A DNA stretch of 64,000 bases from positions 3,126,001 through 3,190,000 of the forward strand of contig CP102274.1 in NCBI GenBank assembly GCA_025149285.1. The letters run 5' to 3'. Every line of letters begins with the position of its first letter. The stretch's first letter is position 1. Shown piece by piece: positions 52,918-62,400 of this stretch. The notes below the pieces were generated by a model. It searched no databases. It saw only the letters and a program-made list of their open reading frames with translations, and had not been told where the DNA came from. A program made the position numbers and the translations under genes. This stretch comes from Hungatella hathewayi. Its GTDB lineage: Bacteria; Bacillota; Clostridia; Lachnospirales; Lachnospiraceae.

Positions 52918-54246
52918 ATGATTTATGCAGGCGAGGAAAAGTTAAAAAGACAGGCGGAAAACGGTTTCCCGAAGGGAATCACAAAGATCTGTGACAATGT
53001 GTATTTTGCACTGGGGTATGGCGGCAGTACCTGTACGCTGGTTATAGGAGAGAATTCCTGTATTCTGGTGGATACGTTAAACGGCACCGCTCCGGCGGAG
53101 GAGGTAAAGGAAGCGTTTAAAAAACTGACGGATAAGCCCATCAGGACCATTATCTATACCCACTACTTCCATTTCGACCACACCTCCGGGGCGTCGGTAT
53201 TTGCAGAACCGGGTACGCGGATAATTGGAAGGAAACCGACCTACCCTCAATACGGCAGAACCGGTATGATCCGGGATATCTGCGGAGTGCGGGGGGCCAG
53301 GCAGTTTGGCGTTGGCTTAACACCGGAAGAAAACATCTGTGTCGGAATCGGACCGCGAAATGAAATTAACGGTGAGAAGGGGAATCTTCCCTGCAGTGAA
53401 CTGTTTGAGGAGGAGCTGCTGGAACTGGAGTCAGACGGCATTAAGGCAGTTCTGGCGGCAGCACCCGGAGAGACGGATGACCAGATCTTCGTCTGGTTCC
53501 CGCAGCACCGGGTTCTCTGCTGCGGTGACAACTATTATGAATCCTGGCCGAACTTATATGCGATCCGCGGCGGTCAGTACCGTGACATAAGCGGCTGGAT
53601 CGATTCGCTGGATAAGATGAGGGAATACAGGGCAGAGTATCTGCTTCCGGGACATACGAAGGCAGTAATCGGCAGCAGGCAGGTGGAAACAACTCTGAAA
53701 AATTACCGGGACGCGCTGGAATATGTACTCACAGAGACACTTCAGGGCATGAATGAGGGACTTACGCCGGATGAACTGGTTGAACGCGTCCGCCTTCCGG
53801 AACCGCTTGCATCCCTCCCGTATCTGCAGGAGTATTACGGAACCGTGGAATGGTCTGTCCGTTCCATCTACACCGGATACCTGGGCTGGTTTGACGGAAA
53901 TCCCACAAAGTTAGGACACATGGCCACGAAAGAGCGGGCGGAAAAGACGGTTTCCATGATGGGCGGTCCCGCACGGGTGCTTGCCGAAGGAGCCGCAGCC
54001 CTGAAGCGCGGAGAGGCGCAGTGGGCTGCAGAGCTTTGTGACCTTCTGTTAGCCTGCAGGAAAGAAACTGAGGAAGCCTCTGTTCTCAAAGCCGACGCGC
54101 TGACCGAACTGGGGAGGGCACAGACGAGCGCCAACGCCCGCCACTATTATCTCACATGTGCCAGACAGTTAAGGGGGGAAGGCGGAACCCTTAAACTGAA
54201 CGGCGCCATGATGGATGTAGGAAAGAAGCAGGAGGACAACGGATGA
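52918..54246 (+). CDS. MBL-fold hydrolase related to alkyl sulfatases
   Basis: A 442-residue cytoplasmic protein: a metallo-beta-lactamase fold domain (about 20-235) and a C-terminal helical domain with the alkyl sulfatase dimerisation pattern (GGPARVLAEGAAALKRGEAQWAAELCDLLL). Other active-site segments are CCGDNYYESWPNLYAIRG and LPGHTKAV. The usual metal motif HxHxDH appears as TH82-Y-F-H85-F-D87-H88, so the first histidine is displaced by one position and Tyr83 takes its place. It lacks the C-terminal SCP2-like domain of the larger SdsA enzymes. It shares an operon with marR, so it probably acts on a toxic amphiphile or sulfate ester (inference). Confidence 0.85.
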   Translation: MIYAGEEKLKRQAENGFPKGITKICDNVYFALGYGGSTCTLVIGENSCILVDTLNGTAPAEEVKEAFKKLTDKPIRTIIYTHYFHFDHTSGASVFAEPGTRIIGRKPTYPQYGRTGMIRDICGVRGARQFGVGLTPEENICVGIGPRNEINGEKGNLPCSELFEEELLELESDGIKAVLAAAPGETDDQIFVWFPQHRVLCCGDNYYESWPNLYAIRGGQYRDISGWIDSLDKMREYRAEYLLPGHTKAVIGSRQVETTLKNYRDALEYVLTETLQGMNEGLTPDELVERVRLPEPLASLPYLQEYYGTVEWSVRSIYTGYLGWFDGNPTKLGHMATKERAEKTVSMMGGPARVLAEGAAALKRGEAQWAAELCDLLLACRKETEEASVLKADALTELGRAQTSANARHYYLTCARQLRGEGGTLKLNGAMMDVGKKQEDNG

Positions 54247-54677
54247 TCGACAATACCTTTACGCTGATCAGCCGCATCGATGGAGAGATCCGGCGCTTTA
54301 TCACAGAAGAGCTGGCAGCGGAAGGCATCGCGGATATTGTGCCTTCCCATGGAGCGATTATTATGGAACTGATGAAGCACGGCCAGATGCCCATGAATGA
54401 ACTGGCCCGCCGTATTGACAGGACACCGCAGACCGTCACATGTCTGATAAAGAAGCTTGTAAACACCGGATATGTGACGACCGGAAAGTCTTCGGGTGAC
54501 AGCCGTGTGACCATGGCCGCTTTAACGGAGCAGGGGAGGCATTTAGCCTCTGTACTTCAGCGTATTTCAGAGAAAATCTACGAACGCCAGTACTTCGGAA
54601 TTCCGGAAGATGACATCCCCATCCTGCGCGGCGCATTAATGAAAATGCACTCTAATTTTGCGGAGAAGGAACTGTAG
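54243..54677 (+). CDS. MarR-family transcriptional regulator
   Basis: A 144-residue winged-helix regulator (MPMNELARRIDRTPQTVTCLIKKLVNTGYVTTGKSSGDSRVTMAALTEQGR, about residues 40-100). It overlaps the hydrolase gene by four bases (ATGA), so the two are co-expressed. It most likely represses its own operon through the two CGATATCGAAG operators at the promoter and is released by the hydrolase's substrate or a similar compound. Confidence 0.93.
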   Translation: MIDNTFTLISRIDGEIRRFITEELAAEGIADIVPSHGAIIMELMKHGQMPMNELARRIDRTPQTVTCLIKKLVNTGYVTTGKSSGDSRVTMAALTEQGRHLASVLQRISEKIYERQYFGIPEDDIPILRGALMKMHSNFAEKEL

Positions 54678-54695
54678 AACGAAACAGCATCAAAG

Positions 54696-55316
54696 TTACA
54701 GGATCTCCTGAATTTCCATAGACCAGCCAGGGCCGCCGTACATGTAGGATTCAGTAAGAGTCACCGTGTGCAGGCGGCCGTTTAGCTTAACGGTAGCCGG
54801 AATGTCTCTTTTTACGTATTCCAGTGTGATAGAACTCTTTTTACAGTAGGTTTCCAAAGCGGCAAAGAATTCTTCCGAAGAACCGGGTTTTTCATCCAGA
54901 TCGATGAGGAGAATCCTTCCGGCCGCACCACTGTTTAAATCCCTGGCAACAGATTTCAGATAACGGTATTCTGCCTCCCACATCAGTAAAAGAACTGCCG
55001 CACTGGTCAAAAGCATGGTCCGTACGGGCAGAGGAAGATTCTGTGCCAGAAAAAACAGGCAGAACAGAACGATATAACACCAGGCCGCTGCCGCTGCACC
55101 GCGAAAGAATACGGAATCCAGCCGCGCAGCCAGACTGCGGATCAGCTGCAGAAAGCAGCCTGCGGCCAGGTAGCCGGAAAGGACTGCCGGAAACAGCGAC
55201 CATACCGGTCCGACGCCTTCCGGTGCAGCCAGGCGCAGTGCTGTCAGAGAGCATATAAACAGCAGCATTCCAAGAAAAAGGCCCTGCTTAAACGTTTCCA
55301 TAAGATTTTCTTTCAT
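54696..55316 (-). CDS. Four-span membrane protein paired with a LytTR regulator
   Basis: A 206-residue protein with about four membrane spans (residues about 10-29, 38-60, 73-93, 96-114) and a soluble C-terminal part of about 85 residues. It is encoded right after, and overlapping by 29 bases, a LytTR DNA-binding protein gene. Small membrane proteins of this kind (DUF3021-like) commonly pair with LytTR regulators and hold them in check. The C-terminal domain is longer than in DUF3021 proteins, so the family match is uncertain. GGAGGTGCGAAATG gives the start. Confidence 0.72.
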   Translation of the reverse strand: MKENLMETFKQGLFLGMLLFICSLTALRLAAPEGVGPVWSLFPAVLSGYLAAGCFLQLIRSLAARLDSVFFRGAAAAAWCYIVLFCLFFLAQNLPLPVRTMLLTSAAVLLLMWEAEYRYLKSVARDLNSGAAGRILLIDLDEKPGSSEEFFAALETYCKKSSITLEYVKRDIPATVKLNGRLHTVTLTESYMYGGPGWSMEIQEIL

Positions 55317-55764
55317 TTCGCACCTCCATAATATGACTGCGGACGTCTTTTAAATACTTCCTTGATATATAGACGATATCGTTATTGGGAAACGATGCCG
55401 CCATCAATCCGTTTACCATCGGCCGGTAGGCCGTTACCCGATCCATATTCATAATAACTGATTTGGAAATCCGGATAAATCCGGGCGGAAGAAGGCGCTC
55501 CAGCTCATACAGCCTTTTCTTCACCTCCAATATTTCAGCATCCGTGTGTACCAGCTGCTTCTCCCGTACAGTCTCAATGAAGCAGATCGAGCTCTCCGGC
55601 AGCTGTACGATTTCATTTCCGCGGTAACACGTCAGAAGAATGCTGTGATACCGTTCCTGTTCCACATATTCCACCAGCCTTTCTATGGCCCGGTCCTTCT
55701 GATGGACATAAAATTCCGCATGCTCAGGTTCCTGCCCGGGAACCACTCTGACCAACGTCTGCAT
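55288..55764 (-). CDS. LytTR-family DNA-binding regulator
   Basis: A 158-residue regulator with no receiver domain. Residues about 50-150 are a LytTR domain: CFIETVREKQLVHTDAEILEVKKRLYELERLLPPGFIRISKSVIMNMDRV and ISRKYLKDVRSHI. Stand-alone LytTR proteins of this size pair with an adjacent membrane protein gene, as here. It is the first gene of the two-gene unit. Confidence 0.9.
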   Translation of the reverse strand: MQTLVRVVPGQEPEHAEFYVHQKDRAIERLVEYVEQERYHSILLTCYRGNEIVQLPESSICFIETVREKQLVHTDAEILEVKKRLYELERLLPPGFIRISKSVIMNMDRVTAYRPMVNGLMAASFPNNDIVYISRKYLKDVRSHIMEVRNERKSYGNV

Positions 55765-55985
55765 GTCTGTCTCCTCCTGACTTTTTGTTCTTCTGTCTCT
55801 TCCTCCCCGCTTTTTATAGCTTTCCTATCAGGGAATTGTTCCAGATGCGGTTATTATAAAGGATGATCTGATAAATATCCATGTGTTTCCGGTAAGAGGC
55901 AGTATTTCAAGGGTAAGTGGCAGCTGCGGGTTCAGGAAAAACGATTATATTTTTCAAAAAGGTTTTTTTAAGCGGAAAAATCTGG

Positions 55986-55991
55986 TATGAT
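55986..55991 (+). promoter_or_regulatory. Extended -10 element before the EAL gene
   Basis: TGG followed by TATGAT, after an AT-rich stretch with a T-run near the -35 position. It lies 44 bases before the chosen start and overlaps the longest possible frame, which supports the downstream start codon. Confidence 0.5.
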
Positions 55992-56034
55992 GGATGACAG
56001 GAAATTAAGTACGACAGATAAAGGAACATACCAT

Positions 56035-57333
56035 ATGAAGATACAGCTGGAAGAAAAATATACAGATCCGGTGACCGGAGGCGGCAACGAGCGCTGGATT
56101 AAAGAAAAATACCAGGAAAACTGTCTGCACCGGATGAATCATTATGCGGTTATGACCATCAACATCAAAAAATTCAGAGGGTATCATCTGCGGTATGGAA
56201 AGGACGCCTCAGACGAGATATTGAAGGAATTTTACGATGTGACAGATGAACTTCTTCACGAAAATGAGTGGATTTCCAGAATTTATTCCGACCATTTTGT
56301 CATACTGCCCCAGCGGGAGAGTAAGGAGGCCCTGGTACAGTTTATTTATGACACAGACTGGGCAGGATATCAGTACCCGGATCCCAGGACCCATATGAAG
56401 ATCTTCTATTCATTTGGCGTCTATATGATCGATAATCCAGATGATGATTTCTATACTGCGCTCAATAAGGCAGAGCTTGCCCGGACAATGTGCAGCCACG
56501 TTCACTTGAGAAATACCTCGTACGATTTCTACAGCAGCAGTATATCAAAAAAGTATTTGCAGGACTGCGAGATTGAAGAGCGTGCGGTGGAGGCCGTGGA
56601 GCAGGAGAAATTTATTCCTTATCTGCAGCCCAAAGTACGGCTGAGCGACGAGAAAATCGTCGGTGCAGAAGTTCTGCTGCGCTGGTTTGATGAGAATGGA
56701 AGGCTGATTCCTATTAAAGACTACCTGCCGGTTCTTGACAAAAACGGATATATCAGAAATGTGGATCTGTATATATTTGAAACGATGTGCAGGAAGCTGC
56801 AGGAATGCAGAGACGCCGGGATACCGGTTGTGCCGCTGTCGTTTAATATCTCAAAATCCTATTATAATGATGATGATCTGTTTTCTGATTATATGGAAGT
56901 GTTTGAACAGTACGAGATACCGGAATCCTGGATTCAGTTTGAACTGATGGAAAGCATCTCCTTCGACGACAGCGCCAGGATGATGCGTCTGATCCCCGGA
57001 TTTAAGAAGCGGGGATTTGTCTGCATGCTGGATGACTTTGGAAGCGGGTATTCCTCGTTTCAGATCATCTCCAGCCTTCTGCTGGACGGACTGAAGATCG
57101 ACCGGCAGTTTTTCACGAAAGCGTTTAACCCTCAGGACTGCGCTATCGTAGAGACAATCATTCAAATTGCAAAGACGCTTCACATGGAGACGATTGCCGA
57201 GGGTGTGGAGCAGAAAGAGTACATCGATTTCCTGAAACATGCGGGCTGTGACATGGTACAGGGGTTCTATTATTATAAACCTATGCCGGTGGATGATTTC
57301 TTCCATCTGCTGGCGTCTCAGAACGAGTTTTGA
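56035..57333 (+). CDS. EAL-domain protein (cyclic-di-GMP phosphodiesterase type) with degenerate GGDEF
   Basis: A 432-residue soluble protein. The N-terminal half (about 10-165) is a degenerate GGDEF domain, with a YSDHFVIL segment where RxGGDEF is expected, so it cannot make c-di-GMP. The C-terminal EAL domain (about 185-428) has EVLLRW with Glu212 in place of the EAL motif, and conserved FELMES, CMLDDFGSGYSS, LKIDRQF, IAEGVEQ and QGFYYYKPMP. The metal and catalytic residues appear present, so phosphodiesterase activity is plausible. I chose ATG 56035 (AAAGGAA before it) because the longer frame from 55987 overlaps the -10 element. Confidence 0.88.
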   Translation: MKIQLEEKYTDPVTGGGNERWIKEKYQENCLHRMNHYAVMTINIKKFRGYHLRYGKDASDEILKEFYDVTDELLHENEWISRIYSDHFVILPQRESKEALVQFIYDTDWAGYQYPDPRTHMKIFYSFGVYMIDNPDDDFYTALNKAELARTMCSHVHLRNTSYDFYSSSISKKYLQDCEIEERAVEAVEQEKFIPYLQPKVRLSDEKIVGAEVLLRWFDENGRLIPIKDYLPVLDKNGYIRNVDLYIFETMCRKLQECRDAGIPVVPLSFNISKSYYNDDDLFSDYMEVFEQYEIPESWIQFELMESISFDDSARMMRLIPGFKKRGFVCMLDDFGSGYSSFQIISSLLLDGLKIDRQFFTKAFNPQDCAIVETIIQIAKTLHMETIAEGVEQKEYIDFLKHAGCDMVQGFYYYKPMPVDDFFHLLASQNEF

Positions 57334-57349
57334 TTTCTTAAATTTTATA

Positions 57350-57378
57350 TTGATTTATAGAATAATATTTAGTATATT
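57350..57378 (+). promoter_or_regulatory. Promoter of the plsX operon
   Basis: TTGATT (57350-57355), a 17-base spacer and TATATT (57373-57378), 44 bases before plsX. I see no clear FapR or FabR operator here. Confidence 0.6.
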
Positions 57379-57421
57379 ATGTAATAGATTATCTTAGGCC
57401 AGACTTGAAAGGGGAATTGTG

Positions 57422-58438
57422 ATGATAAAAGTAGCTGTAGATGCCATGGGCGGCGATTATGCACCGGCTGAGATGGTGGCAGGTGCCGTACAGGCAGTGA
57501 ACGCGAACAGGGAGATCTCCGTCCTCCTGGTAGGGCAGGAACCGGCAGTAGCTGAGGAACTGAAAAAGCATAGCTTTCCGGCGGAGCAGATACAGATTGT
57601 TCCTGCGACAGAGATAATCGAGACGGAAGAACCTCCGGTGAATGCCATACGAAAGAAAAAAGACTCTTCCATTGTGGTTGGCATGAATCTGGTGAAAAAG
57701 AAGGAAGCGGATGCCTTCGTATCCGCCGGCAGCTCCGGCGCCATCTTAGTTGGCGGCCAGGTGATTGTCGGAAGGATCAAAGGAGTGGAAAGACCTCCGC
57801 TTGCGCCGTTAATCCCCACTGAAAAAGGCGCGTCTCTGCTGATTGACTGCGGTGCCAATGTCGATGCCAGGGCTTCCCATCTGGTACAGTTTGCACGCAT
57901 GGGTTCCATCTACATGGAACATGTGATGGGGGTGAAGAATCCACGGGTGGCCATCGTCAATATCGGGGCAGAGGAAGAGAAAGGGAACGCACTTGTCAAG
58001 GAGACGTTTCCGCTTCTCAAGGAATGCAGGGACATAAACTTCATCGGAAGCATTGAGGCGAGGGAGATTCCGCATGGCGGTGCCGATGTCATTGTATGCG
58101 AAGCATTTGTAGGCAATGTAATCCTGAAACTTTACGAAGGAGTAGGTGCCACTCTGATCAGTAAGGTCAAGAGCGGCATGCTGGTGAACTTAAGAAGTAA
58201 GATTGGAGCACTGCTTGTAAAACCAGCGCTTAAGGAGACACTGAAATCCTTTGATTCGTCTCAGTACGGCGGAGCACCGCTTCTCGGACTGAACGGTCTG
58301 GTGGTAAAAACCCACGGGAATTCCAAGGCTAAGGAAGTGTGTAATTCCATTCTTCAATGCATGACCTTTAAAGAACAGGGGATTAATGATAAGATAAGAG
58401 AGAGCCTGACTGCTGAAAATCAGGAAAATAAAGAATAG
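57422..58438 (+). CDS. plsX: Phosphate acyltransferase PlsX
   Basis: A 338-residue peripheral membrane enzyme that turns acyl-ACP and phosphate into acyl-phosphate for phospholipid synthesis. Family segments are IKVAVDAMGGDYAP at the start, SAGSSGAILVGG, VNIGAEEEKGN and GFVGNVILK-type VCEAFVGNVILKLYEGV. I chose ATG 57422 (GAAAGGGG seven bases before) over the adjacent GTG 57419. It is followed directly by acpP, whose product supplies its acyl substrate. Confidence 0.96.
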   Translation: MIKVAVDAMGGDYAPAEMVAGAVQAVNANREISVLLVGQEPAVAEELKKHSFPAEQIQIVPATEIIETEEPPVNAIRKKKDSSIVVGMNLVKKKEADAFVSAGSSGAILVGGQVIVGRIKGVERPPLAPLIPTEKGASLLIDCGANVDARASHLVQFARMGSIYMEHVMGVKNPRVAIVNIGAEEEKGNALVKETFPLLKECRDINFIGSIEAREIPHGGADVIVCEAFVGNVILKLYEGVGATLISKVKSGMLVNLRSKIGALLVKPALKETLKSFDSSQYGGAPLLGLNGLVVKTHGNSKAKEVCNSILQCMTFKEQGINDKIRESLTAENQENKE

Positions 58439-58456
58439 GAGAGAGGAAGGGAAAAG

Positions 58457-58687
58457 ATGGAATTTGAAAAGTTACAGAAAATTGTCGCAGAGGTACTTAA
58501 TGTTGAACCGGAGGAGGTAACCATGGCTTCTACATTCGTAGATGACTTAGGTGCAGATTCCCTGGATGTATTCCAGATCGTCATGGGTATCGAAGAGGAA
58601 TTCGATATCGAGATACCGGCCGAGGTAGCAGAGAAGATCGCTACAGTCGGTGATGCGGTAGAACAGATTAAGAACGCGCTGAATTAA
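58457..58687 (+). CDS. acpP: Acyl carrier protein
   Basis: A 76-residue acidic protein that carries growing fatty acids on a phosphopantetheine arm at Ser35 in [11 protein letters not shown]. The length and the four-helix pattern match AcpP. It lies 18 bases after plsX and before rnc, the usual Firmicute order. Confidence 0.97.
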   Translation: MEFEKLQKIVAEVLNVEPEEVTMASTFVDDLGADSLDVFQIVMGIEEEFDIEIPAEVAEKIATVGDAVEQIKNALN

Positions 58688-58695
58688 TAGATGTG

Positions 58696-58740
58696 GGTGT
58701 TGCAGGGCGGCATGATGCCGCCTGTCCGCAACACCTTCTT
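58696..58740 (+). terminator. Stable hairpin between acpP and rnc (terminator or RNase III site)
   Basis: GGTGTTGC (58696-58703) pairs with GCAACACC (58728-58735), and inside it GGCGGC (58706-58711) pairs with GCCGCC (58717-58722) around a five-base loop. It is followed by TTCTTTC. It could end much of the acpP transcription or be cut by RNase III, whose gene follows. Confidence 0.7.
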
Positions 58741-58764
58741 TCATAGTAAAGGAAAGAGGAAATA

Positions 58765-59469
58765 ATGAGCAAAAAATTACATGAGCTGGAAGGGCGGATC
58801 GGCTACCGTTTTACGGACAGGCAGCTTCTTACACAGGCCATGACCCACAGCTCCTACGCCAACGAACACCGCTTGAATAAGCTGGAATGCAATGAGCGGC
58901 TGGAATTTTTAGGGGATTCCGTGCTGGAGGTCGTTTCCAGCGATTTTTTATATCACAAATATCCGGAGAGGCCGGAAGGAGACTTGACGAAGATCCGTGC
59001 CAGCATTGTATGTGAACCGACGCTTGCCTACTGCGCGGAGGACATTGATTTAGGAGCGTATTTACTGCTGGGAAAGGGAGAAGAGGCGACAGGCGGACGC
59101 GGAAGGGCATCGGTCGTGTCGGATGCCATGGAAGCCCTCATCGGTGCGATCTATCTGGACGGTGGTTTTGCTAATGCAAAAGAGTTTATCCTTCGATTTA
59201 TCATGAACGACATCGAGCATAAACAGCTCTTTTTTGATAGCAAGACTATCTTACAGGAGATCGTGCAGAGCCAGACCGATCAACCGCTTGCCTATGAGCT
59301 TCTGCGGGAGGAGGGGCCTGACCACAACAAGCTCTTTGAATCGCGGGCGCTCATTGGGGAAGAGGAGATCGGCCGGGGAACCGGAAGGACGAAGAAGGCC
59401 GCGGAGGCAGTCGCCGCTTATCACGGAATTTTAAAGCTTAAGAAAATGGAAAAGGAAAGGCAGGCATAG
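58765..59469 (+). CDS. rnc: Ribonuclease III
   Basis: A 234-residue double-strand-specific RNase for rRNA and mRNA processing. The catalytic signature NERLEFLGDS lies at 43-52, and the second acidic cluster in SDAMEALIGAIYLDGG. A double-stranded RNA-binding domain forms the C-terminus (DPNKLFE-type DHNKLFESRALIGEEEIGRGTGRTKKAAEAVAA). There is AAAGAGG before the ATG. smc begins 19 bases after its stop. Confidence 0.97.
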   Translation: MSKKLHELEGRIGYRFTDRQLLTQAMTHSSYANEHRLNKLECNERLEFLGDSVLEVVSSDFLYHKYPERPEGDLTKIRASIVCEPTLAYCAEDIDLGAYLLLGKGEEATGGRGRASVVSDAMEALIGAIYLDGGFANAKEFILRFIMNDIEHKQLFFDSKTILQEIVQSQTDQPLAYELLREEGPDHNKLFESRALIGEEEIGRGTGRTKKAAEAVAAYHGILKLKKMEKERQA

Positions 59470-59488
59470 CCGTCTGCCAACGGTAATT

Positions 59489-62400
59489 ATGTATTTAAAA
59501 AGTATTGAAATACAGGGCTTTAAATCATTTGCCAACAAGATCGTATTTGAATTTCATAACGGAATTACCGGTATTGTGGGACCTAACGGCAGCGGAAAGA
59601 GCAATGTTGCGGACGCAGTGCGCTGGGTGCTGGGAGAGCAGAAGGTCAAACAGCTTCGAAGCTCCAGCATGCAGGATGTCATCTTCTCCGGAACAGAGAC
59701 GAGAAAGCCCCAGGGCTTTGCCAGTGTCGCCATTACTCTGGACAACTCCGACCATCAGCTGGCTATCGATTACGATCAGGTGACGGTGACGAGGCGTGTC
59801 TACCGTTCCGGTGAAAGCGAATACATGATCAACGGAAGTACCTGCCGTTTAAAGGATATCAACGAGCTGTTCTATGACACCGGTATCGGCAAGGAAGGCT
59901 ACTCCATCATCGGACAGGGCCAGATCGATAAGATATTAAGCGGAAAACCGGAAGAGCGGCGGGAGCTCTTTGATGAGGCGGCCGGAATCGTTAAGTTTAA
60001 GCGAAGAAAAGCCATCGCACAGAAGAAACTGGAGGATGAGAAACAGAATCTGGTCCGTGTGACTGATATTTTATCGGAACTGGAGAAGCAGGTCGGTCCT
60101 CTGGCAAAGCAGTCCGAGGCCGCAAAGGAGTATCTGCGTTTAAAAGAAGATTTAAAAAAATACGATGTGAACCAGTTCCTGCTGGAAACCGCCGGAACGC
60201 GCGGCCAGTTAAAAGAGACGGAAGAAAACGCAGCCATCGTATCGAAGGATCTGGAAGAAACGAGGCAGGCTTCCGAACATATCCGTGTGGAATATGAGAC
60301 CCTCGACGCCATTTTATCCGGGCTGGAGGCAGCCGCAGGCGAAGCCAGAACGGCGCTCAGTGAGGCCAACATGGAAAAGGGTACCCTCGAAGGCCGTGTG
60401 GGTGTGCTGAACGAGCAGATCAACACGGAAAAGATGAACGCGGAGCACATTGGAAAGCGAATGACAGCGATCCACGGGGAAATCGCGGATAAGAAGACGA
60501 AGGTCTCCGCCTACGAGGAAGAACGAAGCGGTATTGCCGCCCAGGTCAAGGAATCCTTAGAACGCCTGGCTGCTGCTGAGGAGGCCCTGAAGAAGAAGGA
60601 CGAGGAGATCCGGGCGCTGGAGGAAGAGATTGAATCCGGCAAGGGAAACATCATCGACACCTTAAACGAGAAGGCCTCCATAAACGCCAGACAGCAGCGG
60701 TACGAAACCATGCTGGAACAGGTAAATGTCCGGCGTTCCGAGGTATGTCAGAAGCTTTTAAAGTATAAGAGCGACGAATCGGAGCAGGATGGCCGGTTAG
60801 ACGAGTTAAACCGTCAGCTGGAAGAGATTGAGGCCGAAATCGCCAGTCTCGGAGACGCCCAGGCAGCGGCCGAGACGAGGACGGAGGAGCTGGATCACGA
60901 GGTCCGCCGACTGAACAGGAATTTAAACGATAAGCAGCAGGAATACCACACCAGCTATACGAAGCTGGAATCGCTGAAGAATATAGCGGAACGGTATGAG
61001 GGCTACGGCGGAAGCATCCGCCGCGTCATGGAGGTCAGAGACCGTATTCACGGCATCCACGGCGTTGTGGCCGATTTAATCACCGTTCCGAAGAAGTATG
61101 AGATCGCGGTGGAGACGGCGCTGGGCGGAAGCATCCAGAACATTGTGACGGATTCCGAACAGACGGCGAAGCAGCTGATCGAATATCTGAAGAAAAACCG
61201 GTACGGAAGGGCGACCTTCTTACCGCTTACCAGTATCGGCAGCAAGAACACCTTTAATCAGGACAAGGCGCTGAAGGAGCCCGGTGTCTTAGGACTGGCC
61301 AACAGTCTGGTGGAGACAGACGGCCAGTATGAAGGGCTGATCCGGTATCTGCTGGGGCGGGTCGTGGTGGTGGATACCATTGACAACGCCATTGCACTGG
61401 CCAGAAAATTCCAGTATTCCCTGCGGATCGTCACCCTGGAGGGCGAGCTGCTGAGCGCGGGCGGTTCCATGACCGGCGGCGCATTTAAGAACACCAGCAA
61501 TTTACTGGGCAGAAAGCGGGAGATCGAGGAACTGGAAGGGGCCTGTACCAAGGCGCTGACCGATGTGGACCGGATCGAACAGGATCTGGTGATGAACGAG
61601 GCGCTTCTGGCCGAGAGCCGGGAAGAACTGGAATCGTTAAAATCCAGGAAACAGGAGAGCTATCTGCGTCAGAATACAGTCCGCATGAGCATTTCCAGGA
61701 CTGAGGATAAAAAGGAAGAGATCCGGGAATCCTATGGCGATCTGGAACGCGAAAACAGCCAGCTGGAGGAGCAGATCCGGGAGATCGGCAGGAGCCGCAG
61801 CGAGCTGGCCGACGAAGTGATCCGGCTGGAGGAGCAGAACCAGGATATCAACAGCCGCCTGGATTCCTGCCACGAGCGTCTTGACGCAGCGAAGGCAGAA
61901 CGGGAGGAGGCTTCCAGAGCACTTTCCACCGTCCAGCTAGAGGCATCCGGTCTCAAACAGAAGGACGATTTCGAACTGGAGAATATCCGGCGGGTCAAGG
62001 AAGACGTCCGCCGTCTGGAGGAGGAGCTTTCAGGCCTTTCCGGCGGCACCGATGATTCCAACCTGATTATCGAAGAAAAGCTGGCGGAAATCGCCGGATT
62101 AAAGGCGCAGATTGAGAATACCGTGATACGCGCTGCAGGACTCGAGTCTGTGATCGCGGAAAAGACGGCAGAGAGAGAAGAAAAGTCAAGACAGCAGAAG
62201 GAGCTCTTTCAGAAGCGGGAAGAACTTTCTGACCGGATGAGCCGTCTCGACAAGGATTTATTCCGTCTGCAGAGTCAGAAGGAGAAGCTGGAGGAACGCC
62301 TGGAAAATTCGGCAAACTACATGTGGGATGAGTACGAGCTGACCTATTCCGCCGCACTGGAACTTAAGGGCGGGGAGGAGGAATCCCTTCCGGAGATCCG

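Noticed and set aside
59899..60450. Minus-strand 183-residue serine-rich frame inside smc
   Set aside because: It is the antisense of the coiled-coil codons and has no ribosome binding site.
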